Assembly (NCBI GenBank): GCA_965649825.1
Contig: OZ287701.1
Span: 992,001 to 1,056,000, forward strand
From: Penicillus capitatus
Lineage: Eukaryota > Chlorophyta
Direction of reading: 5' to 3'
Length of the DNA: 64,000 bases
Shown: positions 48,078 to 59,600 of the stretch, one piece after another
Layout: every line of letters starts with the position of its first letter
How positions within the stretch are numbered: position 1 is the first letter of the stretch
The notes under the pieces: generated by a model
Databases searched by the model: none
What the model was told of the DNA's origin: nothing
What the model saw: the letters and a program-made list of their open reading frames with translations, nothing else
Position numbers and translations under genes: made by a program

Positions 48078-48870
48078 ATGGCCTTCATCGAGTATGGGTC
48101 GTCTTTTTTGCAGCGAACACCGCCGCCGACGTTTCGATACGAGGAAAAGCATTGGAGACAGGGTCGACGTTGTGTCGTGGGTGTTGACGAAGTGGGTCGC
48201 GGGGCGTTAGCAGGACCCGTTGTCGCCGCAGCCTGTCTCCTCGATCCACGCGTCGAGATCGAAGTCTCCCGACACGATTCGATCCGATTTCCAATCAGAG
48301 TCCTTTCTTTCATAGGGACTGCGCGATTCAAAGCGCCTCACTCAACGACAGATTCGACGTATCTCCGATGTAGTGATGAAGAAGTCGATGACTTACTGCG
48401 TGTACGATTCCGTGACGATATCACACTTTCGGTCACTCTTTTTATCGCAGCTGTGTGATCGATCACGACGAAATCGATCGTCTCAATATCCGACAAGCGA
48501 CACTGAAAGCGATGCACGGCGCAGTATCGAATCTGCAATTGCGATCGGGCCACGATATCGATATGGTCCTCATCGATGGTCAAGATACCCCCGTCGATTT
48601 GACGATCGACTCCGAAACCATTGTCCACGGAGACGATCTCAGTCTTTCCATCGCCGCGGCGTCCGTCGTCGCAAAGGTTTCGCACAAAAAAAACGATCGT
48701 CACCAATGTGTGAGATCCAGGCAATGCGTGATCGGATCATGGAATCGTACGATGAGGAGTATCCTCAGTATTGCTTTGCCTCGAATAAAGGGTACGGAAC
48801 AGAAAGGCATCGGGCAGCGATTAAGGAACACGGTCCCTGTCCAATACACCGAAAAACGTTCAAGATGTGA
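48078..48870 (+). CDS. Ribonuclease H2 catalytic subunit (RNase HII type), 4 exons
   Basis: RNase H2 removes ribonucleotides and RNA from RNA:DNA hybrids. The active site is intact: [20 protein letters not shown] gives the first Asp and Glu, MVLIDG the third Asp, and [20 protein letters not shown] the last Asp region. [15 protein letters not shown] and [20 protein letters not shown] are typical. The C-terminus is [19 protein letters not shown] and CPIHRKTF. Introns: about 48264-48315, 48402-48450 and 48677-48720 (44-52 bp). At about 225 residues it is of bacterial/organellar length, shorter than most eukaryotic RNASEH2A, so it may be a plastid or mitochondrial enzyme; no clear targeting peptide is seen from the Met at 48078. 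Confidence 0.9.
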
Positions 48871-48937
48871 CCTGCCCAGATTTAAACGCATCTCAGACGA
48901 TGCACGGTTTGAAAGTGTGACCGAAGAGTGAGATCTT

Positions 48938-49270
48938 TCAGTCCGACGTCTTCTTCTTTTGCTGTGCCGCTTTGTACTTCTCCATGGCAAGCATACGTCT
49001 CTTGAAATCTTTGTACTCGCATTTTTCGTATTCGTGTAGTTCGTGTTTGCATGCCCACGGCATGTAGAAGTGCTCGTGGCGGCATTTGTTGAGCGGAATG
49101 AGGAGATGGGCACAGAAGTCGCGGTAGTTCAGGGGAAGCTTCGCCTCGGCCATCTCTTCCTGAAACCATATCACGTTCGCGATCGTCTCGCGCAGTAAGT
49201 TCTCGGTGTTGACCTGCGTCGCTATCATCTTGGGCGGTTTATAGTACGCTGCGGGATCGTCGGTCGACAT
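48938..49270 (-). CDS. NDUFB7: NADH dehydrogenase subunit NDUFB7 (B18)
   Basis: This is an accessory subunit of mitochondrial complex I on the intermembrane-space side. Its twin CX9C pairs are exact: C-AHLLIPLNK-C and C-KHELHEYEK-C, separated by RHEHFYMPWA, the family signature, and followed by a charged Lys-rich tail. The start at 49270 gives MSTDDPAAYYKPPKM and about 110 residues, close to other NDUFB7 proteins. It has no intron. Import would use the Mia40 disulfide relay, so no cleaved presequence is expected. Its presence shows that complex I is kept. The start codon is 41 bp from that of the divergent G-patch gene. Confidence 0.94.
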   Translation of the reverse strand: MSTDDPAAYYKPPKMIATQVNTENLLRETIANVIWFQEEMAEAKLPLNYRDFCAHLLIPLNKCRHEHFYMPWACKHELHEYEKCEYKDFKRRMLAMEKYKAAQQKKKTSD

Positions 49271-49311
49271 GGTGTCGAATAGGGAATGCGTGAAAATGGA
49301 TCCGTCTTTGC
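49271..49311. promoter_or_regulatory. Shared divergent promoter, NDUFB7 / G-patch gene
   Basis: A 41-bp gap lies between two opposed start codons (49270 minus, 49312 plus). Both genes have well-supported products, so this must be a minimal bidirectional promoter or the transcripts begin inside the opposite gene. Confidence 0.45.
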
Positions 49312-49981
49312 GTGATGAAGCTGCCGCCGAATCATGTACCGGGCGTCGGCGTCGTCCAGAGCACAGCATGGGGCGGCATTGGGCAGAAACTGCTGGAGAA
49401 GATGGGATGGTCTGCCGGAGAGGGACTCGGAAAACGGCGTGACGGTCGACGCGAGGCGATCCGTGTACAGACCAAACACAACACCCAAGGAGTACACACT
49501 CATGCTGACGAGACGTCACATCAGTCTTACTCCAGCTAGGACTCAAGAAGAAAGACGACTGGGATGTCGAGTCATGGAAAGAGATCTACGAGAACAGTCT
49601 ACAGAAATTGAGCCAGGTACATACGGAATGGAGTGAAGTGTGACGGAGACGTGTTTGTTCGTGCAGGTGGTGAATGCGAGCGATACCGACTCGAGTTCTT
49701 CAGAGGAAGACGCAGAGGAGAGGACCGAACGTAGAACGAATCCAGACGGCACTGTGTCTACGGCGGCCCATCGGGAATTGCAAATCTATGCCTATCTATC
49801 GAAGCCGCAGCAACGGCAGATGGGACGATGGTCTTCTCGGAGTGCCAAACTCGAACGGATCCGAAAACAAGAGCAGCAGCAAAAACAAGAACCGCCGCCG
49901 GATCGAACCAAAAAACGCAAAAAATTCAAGAAAAGCACAGACCGAACGGAAGCGGTATCCAACAAAAGAGTGAAAGAGTGA
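49312..49981 (+). CDS. PinX1/GPATCH4-like G-patch protein, 3 exons
   Basis: The N-terminal G-patch is complete: STAWGGIGQKLLEKMGWSAG then EGLGKRRDGRREAIRV, a helicase-activating module that binds DEAH helicases such as Prp43. After a 44-bp intron (49492-49535) comes LGLKKKDDWDVESWKEIYEN, and after a 50-bp intron (49617-49666) an acidic Ser stretch (SSSSEEDAEERTER) and a basic Lys/Gln-rich tail, as in nucleolar G-patch proteins of ribosome biogenesis. The product is about 190 residues, shorter than PinX1 (about 330). The family member is uncertain between PinX1 and GPATCH4. Confidence 0.85.
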
Positions 49982-50104
49982 AAGAGTGAGAAACGTGCTT
50001 TGGATGGCGTGGACGGAAACGGACATGGTTTCTTTGTTACATGCAAAGCCGTCAAAAAATGATGTCTCAAAACAAAACGATGTGCGTATGGGGGAGGACA
50101 TCGT

Positions 50105-53100
50105 TTAGAAGGTCGTTCCGTCATCCCGGTCGTCCGTTGCATAATCCGATCCTTCATCGTCTTCATCATCGGCCGCGTATCTTGAAGCTCCTTTTTCGTT
50201 TCCTCCATCCGACGTCGCTGTCGTTTCATCATCCTCTTCATCCTCATCGACGACCCTAAGATCGATGTACCCAAAAGAGTGAGATATAGAGTGAGATCGC
50301 GTACTCGAAGATGTCGTAGATCGAAGGACTCGTGGTGGTGGTCGTGGATTTTTCAGCAAGGCTCCTGTGAATGACGGTCGTGTCTTTTCTGGACGCGGCA
50401 AAGAATGCCGCATAGACACAGCGAAAGACAAAGAAACCGACGATAACCGATGCAGAAAAGACGAACAGACGACTTTTGTCTTGGAAGAGGCCTCGAATAC
50501 CAGACGCTCGCTCCGAAGATAACACCCTCTCTTCCACACCTGTCACATCTGGAATCCAAATGGAATTGATCCATATCGAAAGGAATTGCTCAGAAGTGTG
50601 ACCTACCGTGCGATGCCGAATCAGATTCTGTCGTGGGCGTTTGAGAAACGTGGGCGGCGGAAAGGTCCTGACGCAGGCGTAGCGTACGATGCTGTCTTTG
50701 GTTGGGCAGGGGGTTACTTTGACAACCGGGATTCGATCTTGGTATTCAGCATCGGTTGGCTGTGTGTGAGGAAGCGTGCTGTCTTCGCCATAGAAAGAGT
50801 GAGATTCTTGACCGTTGCTTAAAACGACGGTCTCTTTCTCCACACCATCGTCCTTAACCGGCGCAGAAAATGATGCAGACGGTGGATCGTCTGTCCGGGT
50901 CTCGTTCGTTGCGATCGTTGCAAAGGCGCCAGCTCCGGCGAGAAACGTCTCTTCGTTTTTGCGGCTGTTCTCTTTCTCATTCAGTAGAACCTCGGCTTTG
51001 GACATGTCCTCTGTGATCGCTTTGTTGTCGACAGGTTCTATATCGGCGCCGTTCGATGATTGTTCGTCTTCGATCTCATCGCTGATCTCCTGGCTGATCT
51101 CCTGGCTGATCTCATCGCTGATCTCATCGCTGATCTCATCGCTGATCTCCTGGATGATCTCCTGGCTGATCTCATCGCTGATCTCCTGGCTGATCTCATC
51201 GTCGTCGAGTTCGTCGTCCGTCGATTCTGGCTTGGCTTGAGGGACTTCGTCTGTTTGGTCTTCTTCCTTTTCCAATTTCATTTTGGCTTCGTCTTGACTG
51301 CTGTCGTCTTCTGTCACCGTTTCGCCTCCGTTTGAACCCCATATCGAGGAATGCGATTCTAAGGATCCCATCACTGGCTGCAGTCCTGCTGCTTCTTCCT
51401 CGTCTGTCTCACTTCTTGGCTCGATGTGAGGCATGGCTGCCTCCTCTGTCTCGATCGCCGCGGCATCTTCCATGAGAACACTATCTGGTTGTTGAGGTGC
51501 CAATTCAGCAAGCTCGTCGACAATGCCATCATCCACCGAATCATCCATTCTATTCATTTCTGCCTTGTCCTCTTCCATAAAAGAGAACGAAATCTCCTCG
51601 AGTGCATCGCCAATATCCATATCTGTGTCGATCACTGCATCTGTCAGCTTTGATGTGACAGGTTCATATTCTGGGATTTTCTCATCAGATGCATCATCAA
51701 CCTCTGTGTCGATCACCGCATCTGATAACTTTGATGTGACAGGTTCAGACTCTGAGACTTCATCCTCCTCGGGTACATCACCAACTTCCACCTCTGTGTT
51801 GGAAAGTGTATCTGCCAGTTCTGACGCGACTGGCTCAGACTCTGGGACTTCGTCCTCCTCGGGTACATCACCAACTTCCACCTCTGTGTCGGTCACCATA
51901 TCATCCAGCTTTGTTGCCGTGAAAGTCTCGTTCTCCTCAATTTTCTCCTCGGGTGCATCACTAACATTCTCCTCTGTATCGGTCATCGTGTCTGCCAGCG
52001 TTGACATGACAGGCTCATATTCTTTCTGTATATGGGACGAGGTCGATTCGGATATGGCCTCCTCTTCTTCTTTGTTTACTTCTGGTTCTGCCTCTTTGTC
52101 TGCGTCAATTCCTGTCTCCGTTTCCATAACTTCTTCCAACACAGGCGCTGCACTCTCGGCAATCGTCATAACCACCTCAGCTGCTGCAGTTTCTTCCACG
52201 TCATCTGTGTTGACAGCGACAGCTGGTTGCTCTTCTTCCGCTTCGGACGACAACTCCTCATCATCTCCAGCATCTTCCGGCAATTCCGATTCTTGCTCCG
52301 GCATAATAGACATCTCCACTTCCTCCTCTTCCCTGTCCGCTTCCAAAATCCCAAGAGGAGACTTCGTCGCAGTCGCCTCTTCGTCATCCGATGCACCAAC
52401 GGACACATCATCCAGAGAGAACGATGACAGGACTGCTGGGTCCTTCTCTGGCAGGCCATCATCCGCAGAGATCTCGATCGGATCTGTCGACGCAACTGAC
52501 GGTTCTTCCAGCACTTCCATCTTCGTTTCTTCTGACGGCTGTGGTAATTTCTCTGCTTTTAGCATTTCTTCGGTAAACTCTTTTGGCGTCTCATACATGC
52601 TCACACTTTCTATGTCCTGTTGATCTTTAGCAACATCCACTTCATTCATCGTTTCGTCAAAATCATTTGCACTGTCTTCGCCGATCTCTTCCTCTGTGGC
52701 CACGATTTCTGACGCGACGGCGGGAGCAATCCCCTCTTCGATCAGCCCTTCCTCTTCCTCTTCTTCTTCAAGCTCCGTTTCCGTCACATCCTGCTTCGGC
52801 TCTTCCTTTTCGATCTTCTCTTGCTCTTTGGGTTTTTGAGAACCACCTTGAACAATCTATCCGCCATCCGTACTCGATCAAGATCCCTGCTGGATGATAG
52901 ACGTCTTACCGTTTGAAGAAGTTGAGCTCCGGCAATGAAAGCGGTGATGCCCACCAGGCCAACACTGTACTGTTGTTTCAACAGTGACGAAAAGTACTTT
53001 CGATTCGCCGCGCTGCGTCTCTTGAGCTCTCGACGGTCAGGTATCGCATCGTCACTGCTCGACTGCGTTTTCAGAATACGTCGACTGCGCGTTCGCGTCG

Positions 53101-53236
53101 ATATCGTCGCTGCCCAGGCCGGCTGCAGCGTCTGATGAGAGGCTCGAGTGAACGACTGTCGTCTTGCATGACTTGGCGTCGGTGCAAAACAGCACAGGAC
53201 GGACTGAGATCCAGTGCGCAATACTTCGACCGTCAT
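50105..53236 (-). CDS. Very acidic repeat-rich protein with two membrane segments
   Basis: Exon 1 begins at 53236 with a Ser/Arg-rich, possibly targeting N-terminus and a hydrophobic segment (YSVGLVGITAFIAGAQLL). A 53-bp intron (52857-52909) joins it to about 700 residues that are mostly Glu, Asp, Ser, Ala and Val. These include degenerate 36-44-residue repeats (variants of VTSKLSDAVIDTEVDD) and a run of four-residue units (EISD/EISQ) encoded by 12-bp DNA repeats at about 51073-51200. Near the end lies a second hydrophobic segment (RLFVFSASVIVGFFVFRCVY). A 39-bp intron (50266-50304) then adds an acidic tail (DEDEEDDETTATSD). I do not recognise the family. Disorder between two membrane anchors suggests a tether or scaffold, possibly in the organelle envelope; this is inference. 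Confidence 0.68.
51073..51200. repeat. 12-bp tandem repeat inside the acidic gene
   Basis: About ten to eleven copies of CTGATCTC followed by ATCG or CTGG stand in a row with few mismatches, coding on the minus strand for D/Q-E-I-S. The two variants alternate irregularly, which fits slippage. The unit keeps the reading frame. Confidence 0.85.
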
Positions 53237-53316
53237 AACGTGACAATCCGTGGCGCAAAAAACGGATCGTAATCTTATCCTTACATGCCCATTCGACGGC
53301 AACCGACCGAGAGCTG

Positions 53317-54166
53317 TCACATCACTATGGCATGACGCTTCCAGTAGTCAACAGCTTCTTGATACTTGACAGCATCCAGGGCGACGCCACTCCCGCCCTG
53401 ATCTCGACCCAATGCGTTACGCATCATCGTGATCGGCTGCATCGGCGTTTCTGTGTCCTGCGACACGGAGATCGTGATCGAGAACGCCACGGAGGAACTG
53501 ACCTCCATCTGCGGTTTGATCGAGATGATCCCCCAAGGAACGTCTGGAACTGTGTAGGGCGCTGCGCCTGCGATGGACTGCGTTTCCTTAACAATCTGTT
53601 CGCGTGAATAGACGATGATGTCCAAGAATCGTGCGATGGGTGGCTGCACGTCCTCCCTGGCAAACCATCTGGCTCTCTGGCCGATGAGGCATCCATCAAC
53701 GACCGCAGAGATTCGACCTTGTCAGCACGGCGAGTTCTTCGGGGCGTCGTTGGATGTAGTCCGATCTCAGTAGCCGGACATTGTGCTCGGTGATCTCCAC
53801 GGCTCCCGAACGAGTGCCGACGAAGTTTTCCACGAAGAGATGTTTGCAGAAAGGAGCATAGCCGTCGTGCAAAGGACACGAGTCTTTGGCATAGAGCTCG
53901 TGAATCTTCTCCACAAACTGAACCTATGCAACGGCAATCCGTGTGTCCGATCGGCGTCGCCGAATCGATATCGTTCACACTTTGTCGTAGTCAATCGCCA
54001 TTCCCATGTCCTTCTTGTTATCACTCCACTGCCGTTGCAGCGCAAAGACGTCGAGAAAAAACGTCGGTCCTGCCGTGATGCACTGCGCCATGCTCCGAGC
54101 AGAACGTCGACGGCGATGCGCTGCGCAACGACTCCGAGAAACGGATCGCGTCAGGGGCGTGATCAT
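53317..54166 (-). CDS. DUF3228 family protein, 3 exons
   Basis: This matches my memory of DUF3228, a conserved eukaryotic family without known function. Blocks: FFLDVFALQRQWSDNKKD; after an intron of about 57 bp, LHDGYAPFCKHLFVENFVGT, EITEHNVRLLRSDYIQRRPE and ELAVLTR; after a 43-bp intron, ARFLDIIVYSREQIVKETQ, VPWGIISIKPQ, PMQPITMMRNALGRDQGGSG and AVDYWKRHAIVM. The product is about 225-245 residues. The N-terminal basic Ser/Arg stretch from 54166 may be a targeting signal, or translation may begin at the later Met (MAQCITAGP). It follows the 5'-nucleotidase on the same strand with a gap of about 41 bp. Confidence 0.75.
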
Positions 54167-54207
54167 AAAGGCGGCGGCGTCTGGATGTAGCGTTTCCCTC
54201 AGTCTAT

Positions 54208-55970
54208 CTACAGTTCGGTCGAGGCATCGTGCGCCATGACATCCAACCGTCCACGATAACGCTTATGGGGACTGTAGAATACCAAGTTGCTAACATGACT
54301 GGAGTAGAGACAGGCAAAACGGTCAATCTGGTGTGCCAGGAGAGAACTCTGATGTCCCGTCTTCAGCAGTCTACACGACACACCCTGTCGAGCCACACAT
54401 CGCTGTCGTCAATCGCACCTGCCCCAGACAGGATGAAATCGCTCGTGATACACTTTGAGGCCCGTTCTATGTTCCCTAGCCACGATCTGCCACTCTTCTT
54501 CCAATTGCTGGATGAGCTCGTGGGCCTCGGAGGGAGACAGTTTTGAATTGTAGACGCCATTGTGAGGGCTAGAAAACTCGAGAAACCATTTTGCGTGCTG
54601 CAGTTTGTCTTCCAGTGCATTCCGCTCTTGTCGGAGCTTCAGAAGACGCATCAGCTCATCTCGGCAACTACCATCAAACATCAAGCTCGTACAAACAGAC
54701 CCGGCAGCCTACTTCGAGAGGATATGGAGTTCTGGCTCGAGTTCCGGCACCACGAGCATGGTTCGCCATCCCAATGTCTTTTTGCTTTTGAGAATATCGC
54801 CGTAGATATGATCGCCCACGTACAAGACTTCAGTACCCGACTTCACACCAAGCATGCGATGCAGATCGAGATAGGTGCCGCCCTGGTAGACTTTCCAGTT
54901 GCCTTGCCGCGTCGTCGGGCCGTTGTCCATGGTATCCGATCCGTAGAGACAGGCAGTGGGTGCGCCGTTGTCGGTATTCACTAGATGCCCCGTGTGGGGA
55001 TCGACGATGAAGAGGCTGTTGTTGGAGTTGAAAAAACGTGGCTTGCCGCATCCGGTAATCACTACATCAAAAAGCTTAAGCCATTCCCCGTCGCAATCTT
55101 TTCCCTATACACACCACTCTACATTTCTCACACTTTTGACGCGGGTCACACTTGTTTATTATGTATGAGATAGTTCATTGCAATATTGGTGTAATCCCAT
55201 AAGGAATTGGTCGCCAAGAAAATGCGTTTCCCCGATTGTCGCAGCATTTCGAAGAGCGGAACCAGCAGAGAATCTTCGTGGATGTACTTTCCTGGATTCT
55301 CCGCCACTCTCTTTTTCAGCGTCCCATCACGGTGACAATAATCCACAGAATAACGGACATCGGTGTAGATGTCCATAAAGCTCTTCTCTTTCAGCAGTTC
55401 TGGTCGTCTTTCCTTGAGATCGACCAGACTGGCAAAGAGATACGCTTCGGAAATGGAGAAGAGGGTGTCGATCATGGTGTAATCGGGTTCATCAAAAGCA
55501 TCTCTGCGCTCAGTTCGGCCATAGACGCTATGGCGTTCCTCCACCGAGAGCTTATCAAACCCATGATATGCAATTTTGGCATACTTATGCCGATCCACCT
55601 TCAGCACGTTCCCCCGCCTCTTATCGATCACCAATCCGCGCATGATATACGTACAGTCAAACTCAAAATCCATCACGATGGAAGGGTATCCCAGCAGGGA
55701 CACTAGTTTCTTTTTTGTCTCCTCAAAGGCCAGGAGTTCAAAAGTGTCCGCCTTGTATTGGGCCAAGGTGTAATCCATGTCAAATCCTACTGCTTTGATG
55801 GAGTCCATTGTCAGGGAACGATTACAGAAGATTCGACGACGGATGTCTAAATCGGCATTTCCCGACGGGTCTGTCCAGATGGGCTGTGACGAATGCGATA
55901 CGGGTGGTGGAGAGGTTTCCGTCACAGAGATGCGTCTTTCGATGGAGCAGCAGATCGACAACTTATGCAT
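54208..55970 (-). CDS. IMP-GMP type (NT5C2-like) HAD 5'-nucleotidase, 4 exons
   Basis: These cytosolic HAD-fold enzymes dephosphorylate purine nucleotides. RIFCNRSLTMDSIKAVGFDM then DYTLAQYKADTFELL holds the nucleophile and acid Asp (DMDYT). ERHSVYGRTERRDAF, KRIFLATNSLWDYTNIAMNY (motif II Thr/Ser), LFDVVITGCGKPRFF, VKSGTEVLYVGDHIYGDILK (motif III/IV Asp) and LGWRTMLVVPELEPEL follow. A C-terminal helical part contains ERFHPVWG and LLAHQIDRFACLYSSHVSNL, as in the family. Introns of 45-48 bp lie at about 55105-55151, 54668-54712 and 54371-54418. I chose the Met at 55970 because the conserved sequence begins soon after; the frame is open upstream to about 56186 without an ATG. Product about 540 residues. 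Confidence 0.9.
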
Positions 55971-56603
55971 GGACCACCAGTCGCTCGGGCGTAGTTGTCG
56001 GCAATACCGTGCACGTAATGGACCACCTAAGCAACAGGCTTTGAACCTGGTAGAAGGCAAAAAGCGACTAACGAGGCCACGTGTTGAAGTGACGTGTAGG
56101 AGAAGGCGTGTAGCGACTTGCCGCTCGGTGCCAGACGTGAAGTAAGGCCCGCGTAGGAACCGCAATTCGGCGATGCATCGCGCCACTTAATCGATACATT
56201 TTGAGACGCGCGATAGAAACGGGCCATTCGCGCGGATCGAACCATTTGCACCGAGGTGCCATTTCTTATTCGCTGACCAGAAGTGCCGGCCATACGCACA
56301 TACGCACGTTTGCCGAAAACTGTGTCACTTCCGCCGTGCATTCGGTGAGACAACGACGAGGAAAAGAAGGTAAAGACGACAGCGACGATGCCGCTACCCG
56401 CGCCAACGACGGACCCTCATCTTCGCGAAAACGACCTATCTATGCAAATGGAGACGGTCGTCGTGGGACGACAGCGTTTGAAATATCGTCGTTCTATCGA
56501 CGATAGTCTCCGACAAAATAAGATGCGCGAACGTACATCGCTACAGCACGCGACGACATCGGTTGAAACATGACGCTGGCGGTTTTAGGTTGCTTTCACT
56601 GAC

Positions 56604-59600
56604 ATGAGGCGTTTTCTCATATTCGTGGGGCTTTGCCTCACGTGCTTCGCCTTGACATTTGGACAATATGAAAACGGCGACGATATGTTGAGCAATGAAA
56701 TTCGAGAGATGGTGAGGAACGCTGCTTCGCTTGAAGAGATCACAGCGCAGTTTGACGCTGACCGTCAAAAGAAGTCTGCTGCGAAAGAGACGTGCACGAT
56801 CTCCATCAAAGGCAACGAAACGCGCATCGGGCGCGACATCACGCACACACGATGTCATCTCTTTAGGTTCGGAAACGGCCCATATCGAAGAGGACCCTCT
56901 CATCTCCGCCCGCGTCGAGTGCGGAGGCATAGAGATCTACAACGAAGAGAAGAAACGCTCAGAACTCAAGCGTGTCATTGTCAGAGATGTAAGCATCTAT
57001 CTGAGCTCTCTTGTGTGAGAATTCGACGCCTGTGCTGTCAGGGGTGGTTGTATCTCTTCAAGAAGTTGTCCGACGGGATGATGACTTATGTTTATCTCAA
57101 GGATGCTGATAACATCGAGTTGAAGGATGTGGTGATCGAGAATCTGCCAAAGCTCGATCCGCTGAAGGTATGGGCTGCATGAACATGATGGACAGAGTAT
57201 AGAGATTCGATGCGTTTGGTCTGTAGAAATATGCTGCTCCGTTCGTCGCAGACAGTGGACGTTTCGACTGCAACAACTGCAACTTCACAAATAATGCAGA
57301 TGGCCAAATGGCCGGAGCTCTTGTCTTGACCGGTAGTGCAAATGTCGATATGAAAGACGTAAGAACTCAGTCACTTATTCTACGTTAATAATGGAATGAA
57401 TGCAGGGTACTTTCTATGGAAATAGAGGTACAAAGGCCGGAGCCGTGTTATTATCTGGCTCGGCCAAACTCGATATAGAACATTCGATTATCGCCGTGAA
57501 CAACGGCACCGTTGTCGGTGGCATCATGGTCGATGGAAGCGCCATGATCATTGCGAAGAATATACATCTCCAAGAGAACGAAGCAAAGGAGCAAGCCACA
57601 TCGATATACATTCAAGAGAAGGGGATAAGTGTGTTGGACGAAATGAAGTTGGTCGGACAGGGATACGACGAGAGCTATGAGGATTATCTCCTAGCTGCAG
57701 ACCAATCCAACTACGCTATCAATGAAGACGACTTTTTAAAAGCCAGTGCTTTCAAGATGGCAGGGAAGTCGAGTGTTATCGTCAGAGACACCGTGTTCGC
57801 CAACAATGCCGCTAAGTACGGGGCCGTCTTGGTGGCCGAACAAGCTGTGTTGACCATGAATGCCTGTCACTTCACGAAGAACGCCGCCACGAATGGTGCC
57901 GGTGTCTACATCGAAGGAGGAAGGGGTGGTTATGCTCGTGTGATGGGCTCTACCTTCGTATCCAATGTCGCACGCAACGGTGGTGCCTTGGTCTCCGCAG
58001 GTCTGTTCCTGTTCTGATCCTTTCAGCTGACGAAGGGGCTGTCCATCAGGAAATGGCAGCTTTGTCGTCGACGAATGCCATTTCGAATCGAACATGGCAT
58101 TCAGAGGCGGCGTTCTCTATGGAGATTACTCTAATGAAGATTCGCTTGTCGCCAACGGCACATGCAGCAGAACTTCCTCTGGAAACAGAATGACGATCCA
58201 ACAGAGCACGTATGGACACGATTCGGTGTACAGCTGATGGAAACACGGGATCCTTCTGTGCTATTAGTTTCACAGGTAACATGGCAGTGCACAGTGGAGG
58301 AGCGTTCTTTGTCAAGTGTACAGAGATCTTCGCAAACGAATCGGCATTCACAGGAAATATGGCTCAGTCCAACGGCGGCGCAATGTATGTTGCAGAAGCC
58401 CACTCTCTTGATTTCTTGAACTGTGTCTTCAAAGAGAACTCGGCCGGTACGTCAACAAAGTGCACAGCACTGCCTGAATCTGTTTGATTATGGTCTTGTG
58501 CAGGAGACAACGGCGGATCTCTCTACGTCAAGAATGCTCAGGATATCATGTCCACAGATACTGTGTTCGCCAACAACAGTGCCAATCTGAATAGCGACGC
58601 CTTTGCTTCGCTGACAGGGGACGACTCTCACGTAAGTCCATGCATTGTCTGTGCACTGTGATCTCAGTTGAGTGAATTTGTGGTGTTTTAGTCGAACAAC
58701 ATCAACATCACGCATGATGACACCAGGAACGGCGGCGCACTGTATGCTGAAGATGTCAATGATCTAATATTCCAGAATACCATCTTTAGAAAGAACTCGG
58801 CTGGTATGTTAACCAGCACGTATGGTACTTTAAGAATGTGTACAACTGCTTCTTTGCAGGCGGAATCGGCGGGTCTATGTTCGTCAACAAGTCGAACGAT
58901 ATCATGATCACTGACACTGTATTCCTACAGAATACCGCAGATTTGGAAGGTGGTGCCATTGCTTCGATGTCAGGGAACAGCATCTCTGTGAGTCCATCGC
59001 CTGCGCATTGCGATCTCCTCGAGTAGAGTGTGTTGTTCTCAGTTGACCGAGGTCATCATCACGCGCAACAGTGCTAAGGACGGCGGCGCAGTCTTTTCGT
59101 TCGACACCAAAAAGATTCAGTCGCAGCAATGCGACCTGAGACGCAATGTTGCCGTCAAAGGGGGAGCCCTGTCGATGCACAACCTTGATGAGGTGTGTGC
59201 TCTATTTGTCATACCGCCTGTTCGGACATGCGGTCTTTCTTTGGGCAGTTGTACTTGGAGGATGTCGATTTGTCCAGTAACGTAGCCGAGAAAGCTGGCG
59301 GCGCTGTGAGAGCATACAATGGCAAGAAGGCGACGATCAAGAACGTGATTGTGACGGATATCAAGTCTGGATCAGGGTCACTTGCTCTGGAGAAGATAGA
59401 CACCGTTTTGGTGTCCGACATAGATTTCCACGATAACATAGCTGAAGGGGCATGCGGTCAGAAGCATTACGACTTCGTCACTGTTCCCATGGTCTGTTCG
59501 TTTCAGGTGCTTTGGAGATAGACAGAGCGTTGGATGCAACACTTCGCAACGTTCTAGTCCGAAGGAACGTGGCCAATTTTCAAGGAGGCGGTGTTTGCCT

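Noticed and set aside
48938-49270. Chromerid origin, suggested by helical-repeat RNA-binding proteins
   Set aside because: A complete NDUFB7 points to complex I, which chromerids are reported to have lost.
51073-51200. Regular short repeats that might suggest a CRISPR array
   Set aside because: Units are 12 bp with no spacers, keep reading frame and lie inside a coding sequence of a eukaryote.
51523-52623. Plus-strand frame of 366 codons, Ser/Thr-rich
   Set aside because: It is the exact antisense of the acidic repeat gene; Glu/Asp codons read backwards give Ser/Phe-rich text.
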